A DNA stretch of 64,000 bases from Typha latifolia (GCA_019914945.1 CM034110.1:7271808-7335807), one strand, 5' to 3'. Shown: positions 1 through 12,155, numbered from the stretch's first letter. Program-made: numbers and translations. The notes: a model not told the origin generated them from the sequence alone.

Positions 1-1630
1 TTTATTTAGTTTAGCAGGACTACAATGTGATCAGCCACCTACAATGTGATCAGCCAGTTCAACAATGTTTTGGAAACACCCTATGTCGCCACATAGTCAG
101 TAGCGGCAGGGTAAGCCACCCAACATGCATATATAGCACAACAAGATGTGAGCCTTATATGAGCCCACTTTTGCTATCATGGCCGCATTGTGGGTCACAT
201 ATGCAGATACATCCGAAACTCCGCATATGAACCACATTTGCTTTGTATTTGTACATGTTACTGTATATGCACATAATAAAACCTACCCATACGTTTTGTG
301 TCATCATGTGTCTCGAGCTGTCTTTGTTAAGTCTTTTGGTGATTGTAATGCGTATATCTAGTTTGATTCATTAAATTTCTGGTGGTCAATACTTTGTAGG
401 TGAGATCTACTATACTTGTCAGAAACTTGTACTCATCATACTAGGTAATCATATAATCATGGAGTATCATCCCATTCAAGGAAACACTTCAAACCTCATA
501 TATCAATATTGGTGTCTTCTCCTATATGTCAATTTATTACTAATAATATATTCAATCTAACATGTATACTATATTGCATTTAATAACTTTTTAACATTTG
601 TAATGTCAAGAAGTACATGCGTCACATACCACATATTTGCTATGCTGTGGCTTGACCAGCCCAAAATTGAGGGTTCGTTTTAAAATATTGCAATTCAGTT
701 GGTGCTTGAAGGTTGTTTTGATCTTCTATGGAGCTAGCAACTTTGGGTTCTCCATAAGTGCACTCGGCATTATCTAGAAAAGGCTAGGACTATGATGCCA
801 ATGATGATATCCTATCGCTGTGATCTTTGGCCTATGAGAATTTAACAGGAGTAAAAGATTACTCAATTTCAATTTTTTTTTTTTAACAAAGCCATGGTTT
901 TTATCGCGCGATATCATATTAAGTAAATGCCTAGCATATCGCCTGCTCATAAAATAAATGAATGGTCAACTACAGCTAATCTATAAAAGTGAATTGAATT
1001 GATAAAAAACAAAAATGAGCTAACTGATCTACATCTAGTACATGCCTTGCACCTGTTACTAACGCTATTCAATGGTACATGAATGGGAGCAAGAAATATG
1101 ATTATTAGAGCTTCACATGCTTACTTTCCTTTTCTGATAACAACCTTTTCATCTCCACACATAGGTGCATACACATGACGAAAATATAAAATCCACATGC
1201 ACAAAAAGTAGCATAATCATAAGAAAGGTAGTTGCAAGTTAATCAAATATAGGAGCTATTAATTAATTTGTTAATATTAAGTGGCAGAAGCTTCAAAAGA
1301 TTAGAGAGCCTTGACTCAATAATGAGAAACTACGAATGAGTTCTAAAGTGAAAAGAGAAAGTTACATGAACATTAAGTAAACCTAGGTACAAGGAAACAG
1401 CTCGTTCATAAATCATAAGCAAAACCTTGCATGCGACAAAGTTCACATCTTGAAATAGTTACCAATCTATAAAGTTTCCAGTGAATTTAATGCTATCATA
1501 ATCCTTCATATCTCAGGATATTTATCCATGAACGAACCACTAACTCCCAAATTAAAGGCATGCAAAAGATTTATACTCCCCCAGACCACCCATTCCATCA
1601 TAACAAGCCAAAATCCAAAATTTCTTTCAC
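1..1630. other. Ataxin-3 intron or downstream DNA, no exon recognised
   Basis: This AT-rich stretch lies 3' of the ataxin-3-like first exon on the minus strand. I looked for the next Josephin exon, expected to encode the segment after the FSIQ of exon 1, and did not find it. It is therefore probably intron whose next exon lies outside the window. The short frames near the left edge have no recognisable protein sequence. Confidence 0.4.
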
Positions 1631-1873
1631 CTGGATGCTGAAATCACCCCCCATCGACACATTGTGAGAATCCTCCGACAAGAAATCCCCGGAGACGGCG
1701 CCGGCTTCGAGCATCACCTGCCTCTCCTTGTGATCGAGATCGGAAGCGAGCGCCGCGAGATCGAATTCCGAGAAGAAGGGCCCCTGCAACACAGTGTTAA
1801 CACAGTGAACAGCGCAAAGCTTCGCCTCCTGCACCTCGTGGTAGAGAAGCCCGCCATTGCTGGGACCTTCCAT
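1631..1873 (-). CDS. Ataxin-3 homolog (Josephin deubiquitinase), first coding exon
   Basis: Josephin-domain cysteine proteases remove ubiquitin chains. Visible here are the first 81 residues. They include the catalytic-cysteine segment QEAKLCAVHCVNTVLQG (Cys20, with the oxyanion Gln15 five residues before it, the usual spacing) and the following GPFFSEFDLAALA helix. The exon ends in phase 0 after GDFSIQ, at a CAG|GTGAAAG donor on the minus strand. An in-frame ATG 17 codons upstream (1922-1924) would add an N-terminal extension. I chose the ATG at 1873 because plant relatives begin with a near-identical ME-G-SNGG sequence. The His/Asn catalytic residues and the C-terminal ubiquitin-interacting motifs must lie in later exons, beyond the left edge. 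The gene is partial only because of the window edge. Confidence 0.88.
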
Positions 1874-4306
1874 TCCCACTCGGAGAGGAAATGAAACCCT
1901 AGAAGGATCTATCGACGCCGCCACGATAGGATTTGGGGGGGAGGGTAGTGCGTATACAGCAACCGTGCCCTAGAAACCTCCGGAATAGGAAGGAGATGAG
2001 ATTGGGAAGAAATTTTCCGGTGCCGAGCTGTACTGGGGTAGTAATTGCGAAGAAATGGTGGTGTGGTTATAAAAGGGGAAGTCTCCAGGGAGTGAAATGC
2101 TTGCTCTTCTTGTCCTTCACCCATGTGGAAAAGCCGGAGGTGTTTTGGCATGCAGATGCCACCGTCGATTCAGCCCACGTCAACGTAGTGAGTTTCCATC
2201 CAAAGAATAACCTCAAATTTTATTTACTTCTTCTTTAACCCCCAAAAAAAAAATTTAGAGGAATTTTTTTTTATAAAAAATTGATGTCATTTGCATGATA
2301 AAAGTAAAATAGTTCTTAATTTTGTATACTATATATCACTTGATTATAATGGTTTGGATAGAGTCTTGTAAAAGGTGTTGGCTGATAAGAAATAGAGGAG
2401 AGGTAATTTTGTAAGGTGGAAGTTTATAAAGAAGTCACTGCTTGTGTTTGGTTGATAAAGACAACTGAGAAAGAAAGTGATTTTAGAAAATGTAGAACTT
2501 AATGAAAGCATTGGATGAAAATAGATAATTATAATAATTAATATTGGAAAGCGTTACTCTTTAGTGTTTAAATGAGGGAGTAGAATGAGTCAGAATTAAC
2601 AAAGTTAGATAGTTTTACTTCTTAATTTACTTTCGTAGTTGAAAACCTATTTGACTTGTCAATCTATTATCATCGTCCATATTATAAATTCATGGACCTT
2701 AAGAAAGTTATCAATTTTGTCAACTGCTTTTTGTCAACCAAATACATAAGTTTAGGAACAAAATTTTGATCTAGACCTTTTACAATCCGAAACATTTACC
2801 ACGCATCAAAAGAAAAAATAATATAAGGGTCAAAATTCTAAAGTATAGCAGGAACATGTTGATTCCCAAGTTGGCTAAGGGCACACGTATCTTTAAATCT
2901 TTATCACGAAGGAATACTAAAAAAGCTTCATGCACTATAGGTTCGGACACTGCATCAATAACAAGCTATTCACAAGACGATACTACAACCTAAAACACAA
3001 TAAGAGAAAATAAAAACTAAAACAGTGCATCACGGAGTTTCTAAAGAAAGTCATTTATAAGAGCACGTGCCAAAAACTCAAACTACTCTCAAAGCACTCC
3101 GATAGATTTCTTAAATGAAAGAAATTATGTGGGAAATGCCTCTACCCTCATAAACCCTTGGAATCATACGATAATAGGGTACTATCCAATGAACATGATC
3201 ACAAATGTACATAAAATTTTACTGTGTTTGATTGACATAAAGTGAAAAAGAAAATGATCATTTTTTTAAAGTTCATCACTTTATATTAATTATATAAAAA
3301 ATAGGTTAAAACAGTGAGTTTTTCTATCTTTTATAAACCACCAAATTTTTTTAATAGTGGCTCATTTATAAATAAACTCACCTAGTCCAGCCAAAATATC
3401 AAGTTATCTAACTCAAGCTCAAAGCTGATAAATTATTAAGCTATTACTCTAAATCAAATGTTGTCGAATCATACTCCTAGCCAAAACATCCTCGAGCTAT
3501 TGAATCGAGCAAGTAGTTGGCAAAATAATTTGATTTTTTTTTTCTTTTCCACACTCTTTCTTACATATAGCAATGCAATGGCGGCATGACTTCACTAAAC
3601 ATTTTAATTTTTTACTAACCGCTAATAAATTATAATTACTTACAAAAAATTACTTTACTAAAAAAAATTAACCACCTTCTTTCATACACTTCTTATTAAG
3701 CACACCAGAATTAAACTTCCCACCTTTTAACTACAAATTTTACGTTAAACCTTTGGGGGAAAAAAATGTTACAAGACATTCTCTCGTCGCCCTTATTATA
3801 GAGAGAAATTTTGAATACGAGGAAAGAGAGAGTTCGGATATGGATCAAAAGAATAGACCGTATCCGACCCGAAACCGGAGCCCGCTAAAGTTGAATGAAT
3901 TCGGACTCGGGTTCTGCTAAAATCCAAACCGAATCGGATCGCATTCGCACCCTCACATCGATCCATGATTGTTCCTGCGGTCTTTTATTGCAGGTGGGAC
4001 AGAGACGGGTTGTCCGATCCATTCCCCCCGTCAAAATCCTGTCACCCTCACCGGGATTTAGATAACCTTTCACCAACTATAATATTTATTACCTCCCTCA
4101 GCGAATTATATTTCACACCTTATAGTTTTATGAAATCACGAGTCCTAATGCAGAACAAAAGGACTGGATTGTGGATAATGAAAATATAGGGTGCGAAATG
4201 TAATTTTCTCGCGAGGAAGGATCCGGTATACAATGTACAACACCACCAAACCTTGGCAGTTTCTTCTTGCAAAATCCACGGGCGAAGCCGAGAGGGGGAA
4301 ATCGAG
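1874..4306. other. Divergent intergenic region
   Basis: This region lies between the minus-strand ataxin-3-like gene and the plus-strand MEE59-like gene, so it must hold both promoters. It is AT-rich, with one candidate inverted-repeat element at 2441-2750 and a fragment resembling its left end near 3222. A stretch rich in CGGAT/ATCCG words at 3830-4040 is of unknown nature. No coding sequence is recognised. Confidence 0.5.
2441..2750. mobile_element. Candidate MITE with imperfect terminal inverted repeats
   Basis: The left end reads GTGTTTGGTTGATAAAGACA. The reverse complement of the right end reads GTATTTGGTTGACAAAAAGC and continues with CAGTTG, against ACTG on the left. The element is about 300 bp, AT-rich and has no coding capacity, which fits a miniature inverted-repeat element. 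Both ends are flanked by CTT/AAG, but I see no clean long target-site duplication, so the superfamily is open. Confidence 0.45.
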
Positions 4307-5900
4307 ATGTCTCAGAGGCCGAATCGGAGCGACGCCCATCTATCTCCCGAGGAGGCGGCGAGAATTGAAGCAGAGGTGCGGGGCTATTTCGAAGAAGTCA
4401 CGCCCAAGCGCCATACCAAGCCTTCTCGTAGCGAATACTCCGATGTCTACTCCGATGCTCTTCCATCCACGGATGAATCCATCCCTGAGTTCGATAAGCT
4501 TCGTCACCTCGAGTCCGATCCTGAGGTCTCTACTTTTTTTTTTCCCTACGATATTTATTTTTCCTACCTAATCTTGGTTAGTCGGATTTAGGATTAATTA
4601 GGTTTTGCTTGCAGAAATTGGTGTGCGATGGAGGCGAAGTGATAGAGGAGTACGTGGAGACGGAGTATTACAAGGATCTTAATTGTATTGACAAGCAACA
4701 CCACACGGTATGCATAATTTATTTTCCTCTCCTTTTTTTTTATTTGATTATATCTTGACACGGAGATTCTTGAATAAAATTGTGTGATTTAGATAGTGTT
4801 ATTTTAGCTTCCAGTTATATGATAAAATGCCTCTTAGTACACATGCGCATGCATATTTATATCCTACTTGTTAATTTTAGCATCGGCTAAATAATTCACT
4901 TCTTTATACAGAACCATTAGTTGGGAGACAATCAATTTGATCAGGTAATATAGTAAGAGGTTCACATTTCTTGGTCTGTTGCGAATCTTTATGTCAAAAT
5001 TCTTGAAATAGTCTCTCTTCTATTGTTTTCAGCAACTAGGTTAAGATAGGTTGATGTCATAGATTAAATTTCATGAATATGAGAGAAAGCCAGTTCGGAG
5101 TAAAAGCTAGCTTTTCCTTGGCCACTCTTTTCTTTCTCAAAGGCATCTGAATTTATAGAAGCATTGGCGTTAGATATAGCTGCAGAGTGTATTTGCCATT
5201 GGAATCCTGGGATACCAACTCATTGCTGCTGATTGACAGTTGGTCTTTTCTCATGGTTTGCCTTTGGTCCACATAACTTGTGTTTGTGCCTTGATTCAAC
5301 TGAGCAAAGAGCCTTTCTCCTTATTGTAACTGCATTTACAGAGTTCTTTCTTAAGTTAATTAAGTGATGGGTTTGATATGCATTATAGCTAATGGTTTTG
5401 TGCACATCACCGGCACTAACACTGACTTCCAGCTTCTCATAGTTTATGATCAAGCAGATGTGCCAAGCAATTGTGTAGAAGCAAAGTTGGGTAATGCTTA
5501 ATGAAATCAGTGTAATGTTCCAGCATGATTTACTGCCTGATATAAGCCCTTCATTACCGTTATATGATTTATTTCTAGGTCAATGATGAATTTTATTTTT
5601 CTCGTACTAATGGTGTATTTTCTGCATTGGTGCTGCAGACTGGAACAGGCTTCATCAAAGTGGAGAAGCCCAATTCCAGTTCCTTTGACCTGACAACGGT
5701 CTCCTATTCACCTACAAGCCAAGTGAACTGCAGGGGCAATCCAGCTACAAATGATTGGATACCATCTGCTGATATGGTAGGAAAAAGGATAAGTTTGTTT
5801 TGATTAACATGTTCTGCAACTTATTATAATTAATCATGCATGCTTGCATGATCTCCAGGTTATTCCAGCTTCGAACAAACCTAATAGGAGTGATATCTGA
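4307..5900 (+). CDS. MEE59-like small conserved plant protein
   Basis: Four coding exons (4307-4525, 4615-4707, 5639-5776, 5859-5900) give a 163-residue protein, and all junctions are GT-AG in phase 0. The N-terminus has the motif LSPEEAARIEAEVR, then KRHTKPSRSEY. The middle has EEYVETEYYKDLN followed by DKQHHTTGTGFIKVEK, and the last exon encodes VIPASNKPNRSDI. From memory this matches the Arabidopsis family annotated MATERNAL EFFECT EMBRYO ARREST 59, whose biochemical role is unknown to me. It is acidic and hydrophilic, with no membrane segment or signal peptide. Without the last splice, exon 3 would read into the intron and stop after about ten extra codons. I preferred the spliced form because the final exon resembles the family's C-terminus. 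Naming rests on recall. Confidence 0.75.
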
Positions 5901-6110
5901 GTTTGTTCCTACTATGGCTTGTGTCACTACAATAATCTCTTGTGTACAAGGAGCAGATTCACATTTAGCTGTTTACTGCAATCAAGAGAGAAGAAAGTGT
6001 GCAATTGCTAATTTAATGTGTTTGTACTTGAAAAATGCAGACCTTTTGCTCACTTAAATGCACTTGGAAGTGTTTAGTTGTGTGATCCTTGCATGGTTCT
6101 TGATGTTTCT

Positions 6111-6420
6111 GGGGACCCTTTTATCTATGTTAGTCTCACGTTACTTCTGTAAAATGGAGCAATGCTATGCTTACAAACAGACAACTTATCATTGTTTACT
6201 ATCTCTGTCCGTCAGTGACTGCTCTTCTGTTTCTTTTGGATCTGTTGACGTAACAGAGTCACAATCATATAGGGTCTGGGGACCCTTACCTATGTTTAAG
6301 TAATGCTATGTTTGCAAACAGTATCAATATTTAGTCTCTCTCTCCATCAGTGGCTGCTCTTCTATGTGATTTGGATCTGTTGATCCCATAGGATTTGGCA
6401 CATATAGGTTGTATTAGACT
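6111..6420 (+). repeat. Diverged tandem duplication, about 167-bp offset
   Basis: GGGGACCCTT starts at 6111 and again at 6278. In both copies it is followed in the same order by CTATGTT, then AATGCTATG and ACAAACAG, then the CAGTG(A/G)CTGCTCTTCT block and TTGGATCTGTTGA. The copies differ by substitutions and small indels, so the duplication is not recent. Confidence 0.75.
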
Positions 6421-6540
6421 TCTGTTATCAACCCTACTCTTCCTTTTTTTTTCTTCTCTAAATTGGGGCCTATAGTTTAGATGGTGTTTTTATAATAAAT
6501 CTACAGTACAAAACAATGAAGAGTAGTGCTTTTAGTTCTC

Positions 6541-6914
6541 GTTCACTCGCAAAATAAGAGTGGAATAGTCGTAAGTATTTTAACTTTTAATACTAGAAGG
6601 AGAGGATAAATATTAATATAAGTTATTGTAATATTTAGTTCAATAATAATATAATAAGTAATAATTATATTTAATATGACATAAATTTGATATTAAAGAA
6701 TTGAAGATGATGTGTAATTAAATATTATCTAGTTTATGAATAATATAATAATTATAAATTATTATTAAATTATATTTTAAAACTTGTAAGGAATAAGATG
6801 AAAAAGAATAGTGAAAAATTATACTAGAATAAGATAAAATATTATTTAATTACTATACTAAAATAATAAAGCTTATTCTAAAATAAATTTATTCTTATTC
6901 TAGAAGTAGTGAAC
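6541..6914. mobile_element. Candidate AT-rich MITE
   Basis: The ends GTTCACT (6541-6547) and AGTGAAC (6908-6914) are inverted repeats. The similarity continues inward, with AATAAGA on the left and its inverted counterpart on the right. The interior is almost entirely A/T and noncoding. No target-site duplication is evident. A related sequence appears inverted near 53.65 kb. Confidence 0.4.
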
Positions 6915-7680
6915 AGCGGCTTAGCTCGTTTAACTTCCAACCATCAACAAAAGTTTATTGGCCAAACTTACTGGGACATGCTTACAATTCTTCTTTGGTT
7001 CTTTATACGACAAGTACAACGCGACCCAAGTGTCCAGGTGCGATCACTAAATCATCCTTTTTTTCTAACACTATGTTTGCGTGCAAAGGATAAAAAAAAT
7101 GAGACAGATTGAAATTTTGGGAAAGACCGAATGAAAAAGAAAGAAAGAGAAAAAATAGTCCCTCCAGCCTCTTGCTTATTTTATTTTTCTTTTATATAGT
7201 TATCCAAATAGGAGGGGAAAAGAAATAATTATAATTAGACTTCTGAACTATGATATTATTTTATATCTTCTATAATTTTAATTTAACATAAAAATTTTCT
7301 AAGTATTGAAAATGTCTTCCACATCATTTCTGTGAAACTTTATTATATTTTTCATCTATATTTTTTATATATAAGTTATATAAGCAATTATATGATATTT
7401 TAACTGATAGAATATTTTTAAGTTTACTAAAATATTCCTATCTCAAGTTTTTTAAGTAGTTTGGACTTTATAGTTTTCTTTTTTTTTTTAATAATTTAAC
7501 AGGTCTAAAAAAAGGATTCTGATAGGTTAAGAATCTAAGTGTCATTATCGCGAAAAGAAATTCTCGTCTCTTCGTTTCTCCTCTTCTTTTATCTCGATCT
7601 GATCGTCTGAGAACAGTGTGCTCTCCTCTCCCTCTCTCCCCCCCAAACGGCCAAACGCCACAAAGAGGAAGACAAAAAGG

Positions 7681-8469
7681 ATGGAGGACTCGACCCTCTT
7701 CTCCGCCGCCCTCATGTCCCTGTACCTTATCACCCCCATCACTATCCTCCCCCTCCAATTCCTCTCCGCCCCCTATGGCAAGCATTTCCGCCCCGGCTGG
7801 GGCCCCACCATCCCCTCCCCTCTCGCCTGGCTCCTCATGGAGTCCCCCACCCTCTGGCTCTCCGCCTTCCTCTTCCCCCTCGGCCGTCACCGCCGCCACC
7901 CCCTCGCCCTCGCCGCCTTCCTCCTCTTCCTCCTCCACTACCTCAACCGCACCCTCCTCTTCCCCCTCCTCCTCTTCCTCAACTCCAAGCGCAAGGGCTA
8001 TAACCCCAAGCCCTTCCCCCTCCTCATCGCCGCCTTCGCCTTCGCCTTCAACCTCCTCAACGCCTACCTCCAGTCTCGCTCCGTCTCCCACTATTCCTCC
8101 TACCCGGATCCGATCCCACCGTGGACCTACGCCCGCGTCGCCGTCGGGGCCTTCCTCTTCTTCTGGGGGATGCGGGTTAATATCCAATCGGATCGGGCGC
8201 TGATGCGGTTGAAGGAGGAGGCCAAGGGCGGGTATAAGATCCCGAGGGGGGGGTGGTTCGAGGTGGTGAGTTGCCCCAATTACATGGGGGAGGGGGCGGA
8301 GTGGCTCGGGTGGGCGCTGGTCGCATGGTCGCCGGCGGCGCTGGGGTTCTTCATGTACACGTGCGCGAATCTTGGGCCGAGGGCTAGGGCGCACCGGAGT
8401 TGGTATATAGAGAAGTTTGGGGCCGAGTACCCGGCAAAGAAGAAGGCCTTCGTGCCCTACGTGTATTGA
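7681..8469 (+). CDS. DET2: Steroid 5-alpha-reductase, DET2 type
   Basis: This is the NADPH-dependent 3-oxo-5-alpha-steroid 4-dehydrogenase of brassinosteroid synthesis, which reduces the delta-4 bond of campesterol-derived intermediates in the endoplasmic reticulum membrane. The 262-residue product equals the Arabidopsis DET2 length. It has several hydrophobic segments, the [12 protein letters not shown] motif (about 49-60), [30 protein letters not shown] and the terminal RKAVIPFVY-like KKAFVPYVY. Glu204, the residue changed in the classical det2-1 allele, is present. I chose the ATG at 7681 (AAAAGGATGG context) because the frame upstream is non-conserved 5' UTR. The gene has no intron. The first half uses almost exclusively C-ending, pyrimidine-rich codons and the second half is G-rich. 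Both local composition and the identity with DET2 landmarks argue for a functional gene. Confidence 0.95.
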   Translation: MEDSTLFSAALMSLYLITPITILPLQFLSAPYGKHFRPGWGPTIPSPLAWLLMESPTLWLSAFLFPLGRHRRHPLALAAFLLFLLHYLNRTLLFPLLLFLNSKRKGYNPKPFPLLIAAFAFAFNLLNAYLQSRSVSHYSSYPDPIPPWTYARVAVGAFLFFWGMRVNIQSDRALMRLKEEAKGGYKIPRGGWFEVVSCPNYMGEGAEWLGWALVAWSPAALGFFMYTCANLGPRARAHRSWYIEKFGAEYPAKKKAFVPYVY

Positions 8470-10039
8470 TCGCTTCTTATTCTTGTGCTGGTGACCTGGT
8501 GTAATGCAATGTTTTGTTTGGGAAAATAAGTTGGTATTTTGGAGAAATAATTTGATTTATTTAAATCGTGTCTTTTAGCAGTTCCATTTATATTATTTTA
8601 TATTTTTTAAAGCTCTATTTTTATTTGGTGGACAGAGTTGGAACTTAGAATGCCAAAAAAAAAAAAAAGAAGAACAAATAATGTTGCGCTTACCAGCATT
8701 TTATAAACATTTGAATAAAAAATAATTAACGTGATAAATTATTAAACTTTAATTTTTTATGCATGGCATGAACATTCGTTTCAGGGTAGAAACTATTTTG
8801 TGTTGTCTAACTCATTTTTCCTAACCGACATATATATATATCTTGAACTTTTTAAATTCGAAGATATAAATTTACAATCTTACTCTTATTTATGTACGTT
8901 TAATCGATGACAGAAAGAAGAATAATAAAAAGAGAGAGAAAGAGATAATAGATTTGGGTGTTGCTAGGATGGTAATGGAGGTGCCGTGGAAAAGGGTAAT
9001 TAGGTTGTGTAACTCATTTGTGATTTATTTCTTAGTCATATGTGTAACTTATGTATTTAGTCGTTAGTCCAGGGGGCAAGGTAACAATTAAAAAGAAGAA
9101 AACAAAAATCCACTATGGGTAGCGGCCAACGCCAATTGGGTTGCTGTGATATTAATGGGCACAACCTCCAATAGTAATAACGAGCCTCCAGTAGGGAGGT
9201 GGGTGGCTGCCTAGTTATTAGTTGTTTGAATGCAGCTTATCAAGTAAACCACCATCCTGTTCGGATGTGATTCGGATCTGATGGGGAATTGAGTTTGAAT
9301 TAGTTTTACTTCGTTGGATTCGGATCTGGATCTGACTTCGTGATTCATATTTGATCCATCAAGTCAGATCCATCGAAGAAAAAAAAACGGATCCGGATCA
9401 TATAATCATTCTGCTAGTCGATATCCTATTACACTCGCGCAAGGCGGCGGCGGCGGAGGGCTGCGATCCCACTCTACTACTCCTTCGATTCCATTGGAGA
9501 CGTCGGCGGCGGGATTTTGGTGCTAAGGTACGATCTCCCGCCCATTCCCTTCTACTTCCCGTGTCGCGAGAGGATTCGATGCGAGCAGGGATTAAGGTTG
9601 GGTGAAAAAACTCATTGTAGGAATCATTAGTCTGGACACTGGTTCTAAGATTACAAGTGAGAGTTTGGTACTTTAACTCCCAAATGTGACTCTAGAGTTC
9701 GAAATCGGGGATTTTAGAAAGGTAGCTATCTAGAAAGCCTTTCTTGCAGTTTTAATGTTCGATGAAATGCCTCTGAATGTTTGATATGTTAGAATCTGTC
9801 AGGCTGTCATGTGTTTGATGTGTCAAATTTGTTTTTGTAAGGTTAGTAGACAGGAGAGATAACTGATCTGCATTCCTCAGTTCTATTTCCTAGAGCTAGG
9901 TTTTTGTCATCCCTTGTATCCTTCTTATATTGGTTGGACAAAGTTGCTTAGGTTGAGATTTAATACTTATAGCCTTTATATAGTTCTCGTTAGCCGTCAA
10001 ACTAAAAAGGATAATTTTTTTTAACTGCTATGAACGCAG
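8470..10039. other. Intergenic region and 5' untranslated part of L19 gene
   Basis: After the DET2-like stop the sequence is AT-rich without coding signals. A block rich in CGGATC/GATCCG words lies at 9255-9395. A GC-rich stretch ending at an AAG|GTACGA donor (9527) pairs in position with the CAG acceptor at 10039. I read it as a noncoding first exon and intron of the L19 gene; its transcription start is not determined. Confidence 0.5.
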
Positions 10040-10054
10040 AAGCCACTGGGAGTC

Positions 10055-12155
10055 ATGCAGTCGTTCTTGAGGACTTTTTGCCGAGTTGGAAGTCAAGGCA
10101 CTACTTCAGAGATTTTGTGTTCGAGATATTCCGAAGTGAACCCATTAGTTGCATGTCAAAGATTTTGCAATATAGTGCCTGATTTTACCATAGTTGGAAA
10201 GGAAGCTACTGTAATTGCTAGCAATTTCCAACAAAAGAGAAGCTACTCAAGGAGTCCTATATTCATACAACCTCCCAAATGCCATCAATGGAATTTCCGA
10301 GGAACGGTATGTATGTCAATTCCTTTTTCCTCCCTTTGCCACCATTTGCAGTAACTTTAAATTACGAATTTTCTATGTTGCAACATTTATATACCTAGGA
10401 TTCTAGATTTAGCATCTTAACAATTTAAGTCTAAAATATTGAAGAGGATTAATAGCAATCAGGAGATTATGTTGGTTAGACTTGTATAATAAGGAGACTG
10501 CAGCTTATTCAGATTTGATACACTGATTGTTGTCAAAATTGCAAATATGTTTCCACTACCAGCTGTAATATATTCCAGGGATATATACCAGTAGATGCTC
10601 TCCTACTTAAGCTTGTACATCTATTTGTAGCTTCACAATCATCTTTGTTGCTTCACTTTACATTTAAGATTGGATTATTCATATGAAAATCTTCGTGCAA
10701 GTATGTTACTGGCTGATTATTATGCGACTATCAAAGAACAAATAATAGTTAAACCAGTATTTCCTGTACACGATATTTAGTCAATACTAGCGTCCAACAT
10801 GTGGATATTTTCTTTAGAGGAAGCTTGAATGAATTTCTGTTGATGAAGTTGAAGGATGCCACCTTCCGGTGTAGTAAGAAACTTATTTGATCGTGGTTTC
10901 TGTTCGTAAGCCACTGTTGGTTGATGTAGTCAGTCACTTCCTTTTATTACAAGTATTGCTGCAGTTAAAATTTTTGATGTATTTTATTTATTTCAGGAAA
11001 ATAGATTTTTTCATGTCCGGGATTCAACCTTACCTCGTATTGGAATATTTCCATCTGGCTTTGCTGGAAATAGCTCATCCTATAGGAGTATGACAACAAT
11101 AGATCATCCTGAGGCATCTTTGCATCAAGAAACTTCTACCTCTCCTGCTGTAGATCATCCCCAACGTATCAAATTCAAAAGGCTTGACAAGACAGCAAAG
11201 CACATTATGAATGTAAGCATAATGCAGTGGGTGAAAAATTGAACAATTATATGATCTAGTCCAATTCAATTGCTATCCTTTTATGTCAACAGGTTTCCTT
11301 AATATACGGATGTACTAAGACTGTAGGATTTGCATAGTCTTTTATTCTAATAAATTCCGCTATTTTTAGATTTTGGATAAAGAGGCAGTGGAGAAAGTAC
11401 AGGCTGAAAAAGAAATTGCTGACATTAGGCCTGGTTGCATTGTCCAATTAAAAGTGGTAAGTGATTCATGATGAATGATTTTATGAACTATTCCTGTTAC
11501 TAATCAGATGACATAAACAGGTAGTGCCTGAGAACAAGCGTCGTGTTTCCGTCCTAAAAGGCATCGTCATAGCAAGACGGAATGCTGGTCTAAATACAAC
11601 TTTCAGATTGCGTAGACTGGTAGCTGGTGTGGGCGTTGAGTCTGTGTTTCCCTTGTAAGTTTCTTGTTTCAGATTATTATCTTTTGCTTCCAGCTGAGTT
11701 CCTGAATTTTCCTACAGCATGGTTAGGCAAGATAATCGTCTTAAGTCCTCTCTTCCAAATCAAGCTCCTTACTGCCTGTCAGTATGGTCTCCTTTATGAG
11801 CTGATCTACATTCTGACATTTAACATCCTTGTTTTCTTTTTCTCTCCCAATAAATTTTGCTGGATGGCAGCAATAGTTCCTTTTTGTGAAAATGTTGGTC
11901 GGTGCTGTAGAAAACTTTGGGCACATCATGTTGTCTGTGATCTCAAAGCCTTTTACTCTATATAATATCCCTAATTTCTAATTCTGACACTTCTTATTTC
12001 TAGCCTGGTCTTATTGGTGTACCTTACGTGGTTTATATTATTCTATTTACAGGTATTCTCCAAACATCAAGGAAATGAAGGTTCTGGACAGGAAGAAGGT
12101 GAAGAGGGCGAAGCTTTATTACCTCAGGGACAGGATGAATGCTCTTAAGAAATGA
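10055..12155 (+). CDS. Organellar ribosomal protein L19 (bL19), probably mitochondrial
   Basis: Six coding exons (10055-10306, 10997-11212, 11370-11456, 11521-11654, 12053-12155, plus an inferred noncoding exon ending at 9527) encode 263 residues; five of the six are coding. The C-terminal third is the bacterial L19 fold: [49 protein letters not shown], then [20 protein letters not shown] and LYYLRDRM. The N-terminal 150 residues are rich in Arg/Ser and poorly conserved, as expected for a targeting and linker region. bL19 sits at the interface of the large and small subunits. The core resembles the plant mitochondrial copies more than the plastid ones, an inference from remembered sequences only. 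Phase is kept at every junction, including a split Leu codon between 11654 and 12053. Confidence 0.9.

Larger units (their letters stand above)
5901..7680. other. Intergenic region between MEE59-like and DET2-like genes
   Basis: The proximal part (about 5901-6420) is probably 3' UTR or flanking DNA. It contains a diverged tandem duplication with a 167-bp offset. The centre is extremely AT-rich with a candidate MITE. The last 130 bases before the DET2-like ATG are pyrimidine-rich and are likely its 5' UTR. Antisense frames across 7.5-8.4 kb are composition artefacts. Confidence 0.5.

Noticed and set aside
3885..4076. Minus-strand 63-codon frame with CPTCNK
   Set aside because: Lies in a stretch of CGGAT/ATCCG words typical of noncoding repeats; no supporting exons.
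4191..4571. 126-codon frame overlapping the MEE59-like first exon
   Set aside because: Different frame from the conserved LSPEEAARIEAEV product; shadow frame.
7468..8394. 308-codon open frame antisense to the DET2-like gene
   Set aside because: Glu/Gly/Arg-rich low-complexity translation produced by the C-rich coding strand. The plus-strand DET2 product is unmistakable.
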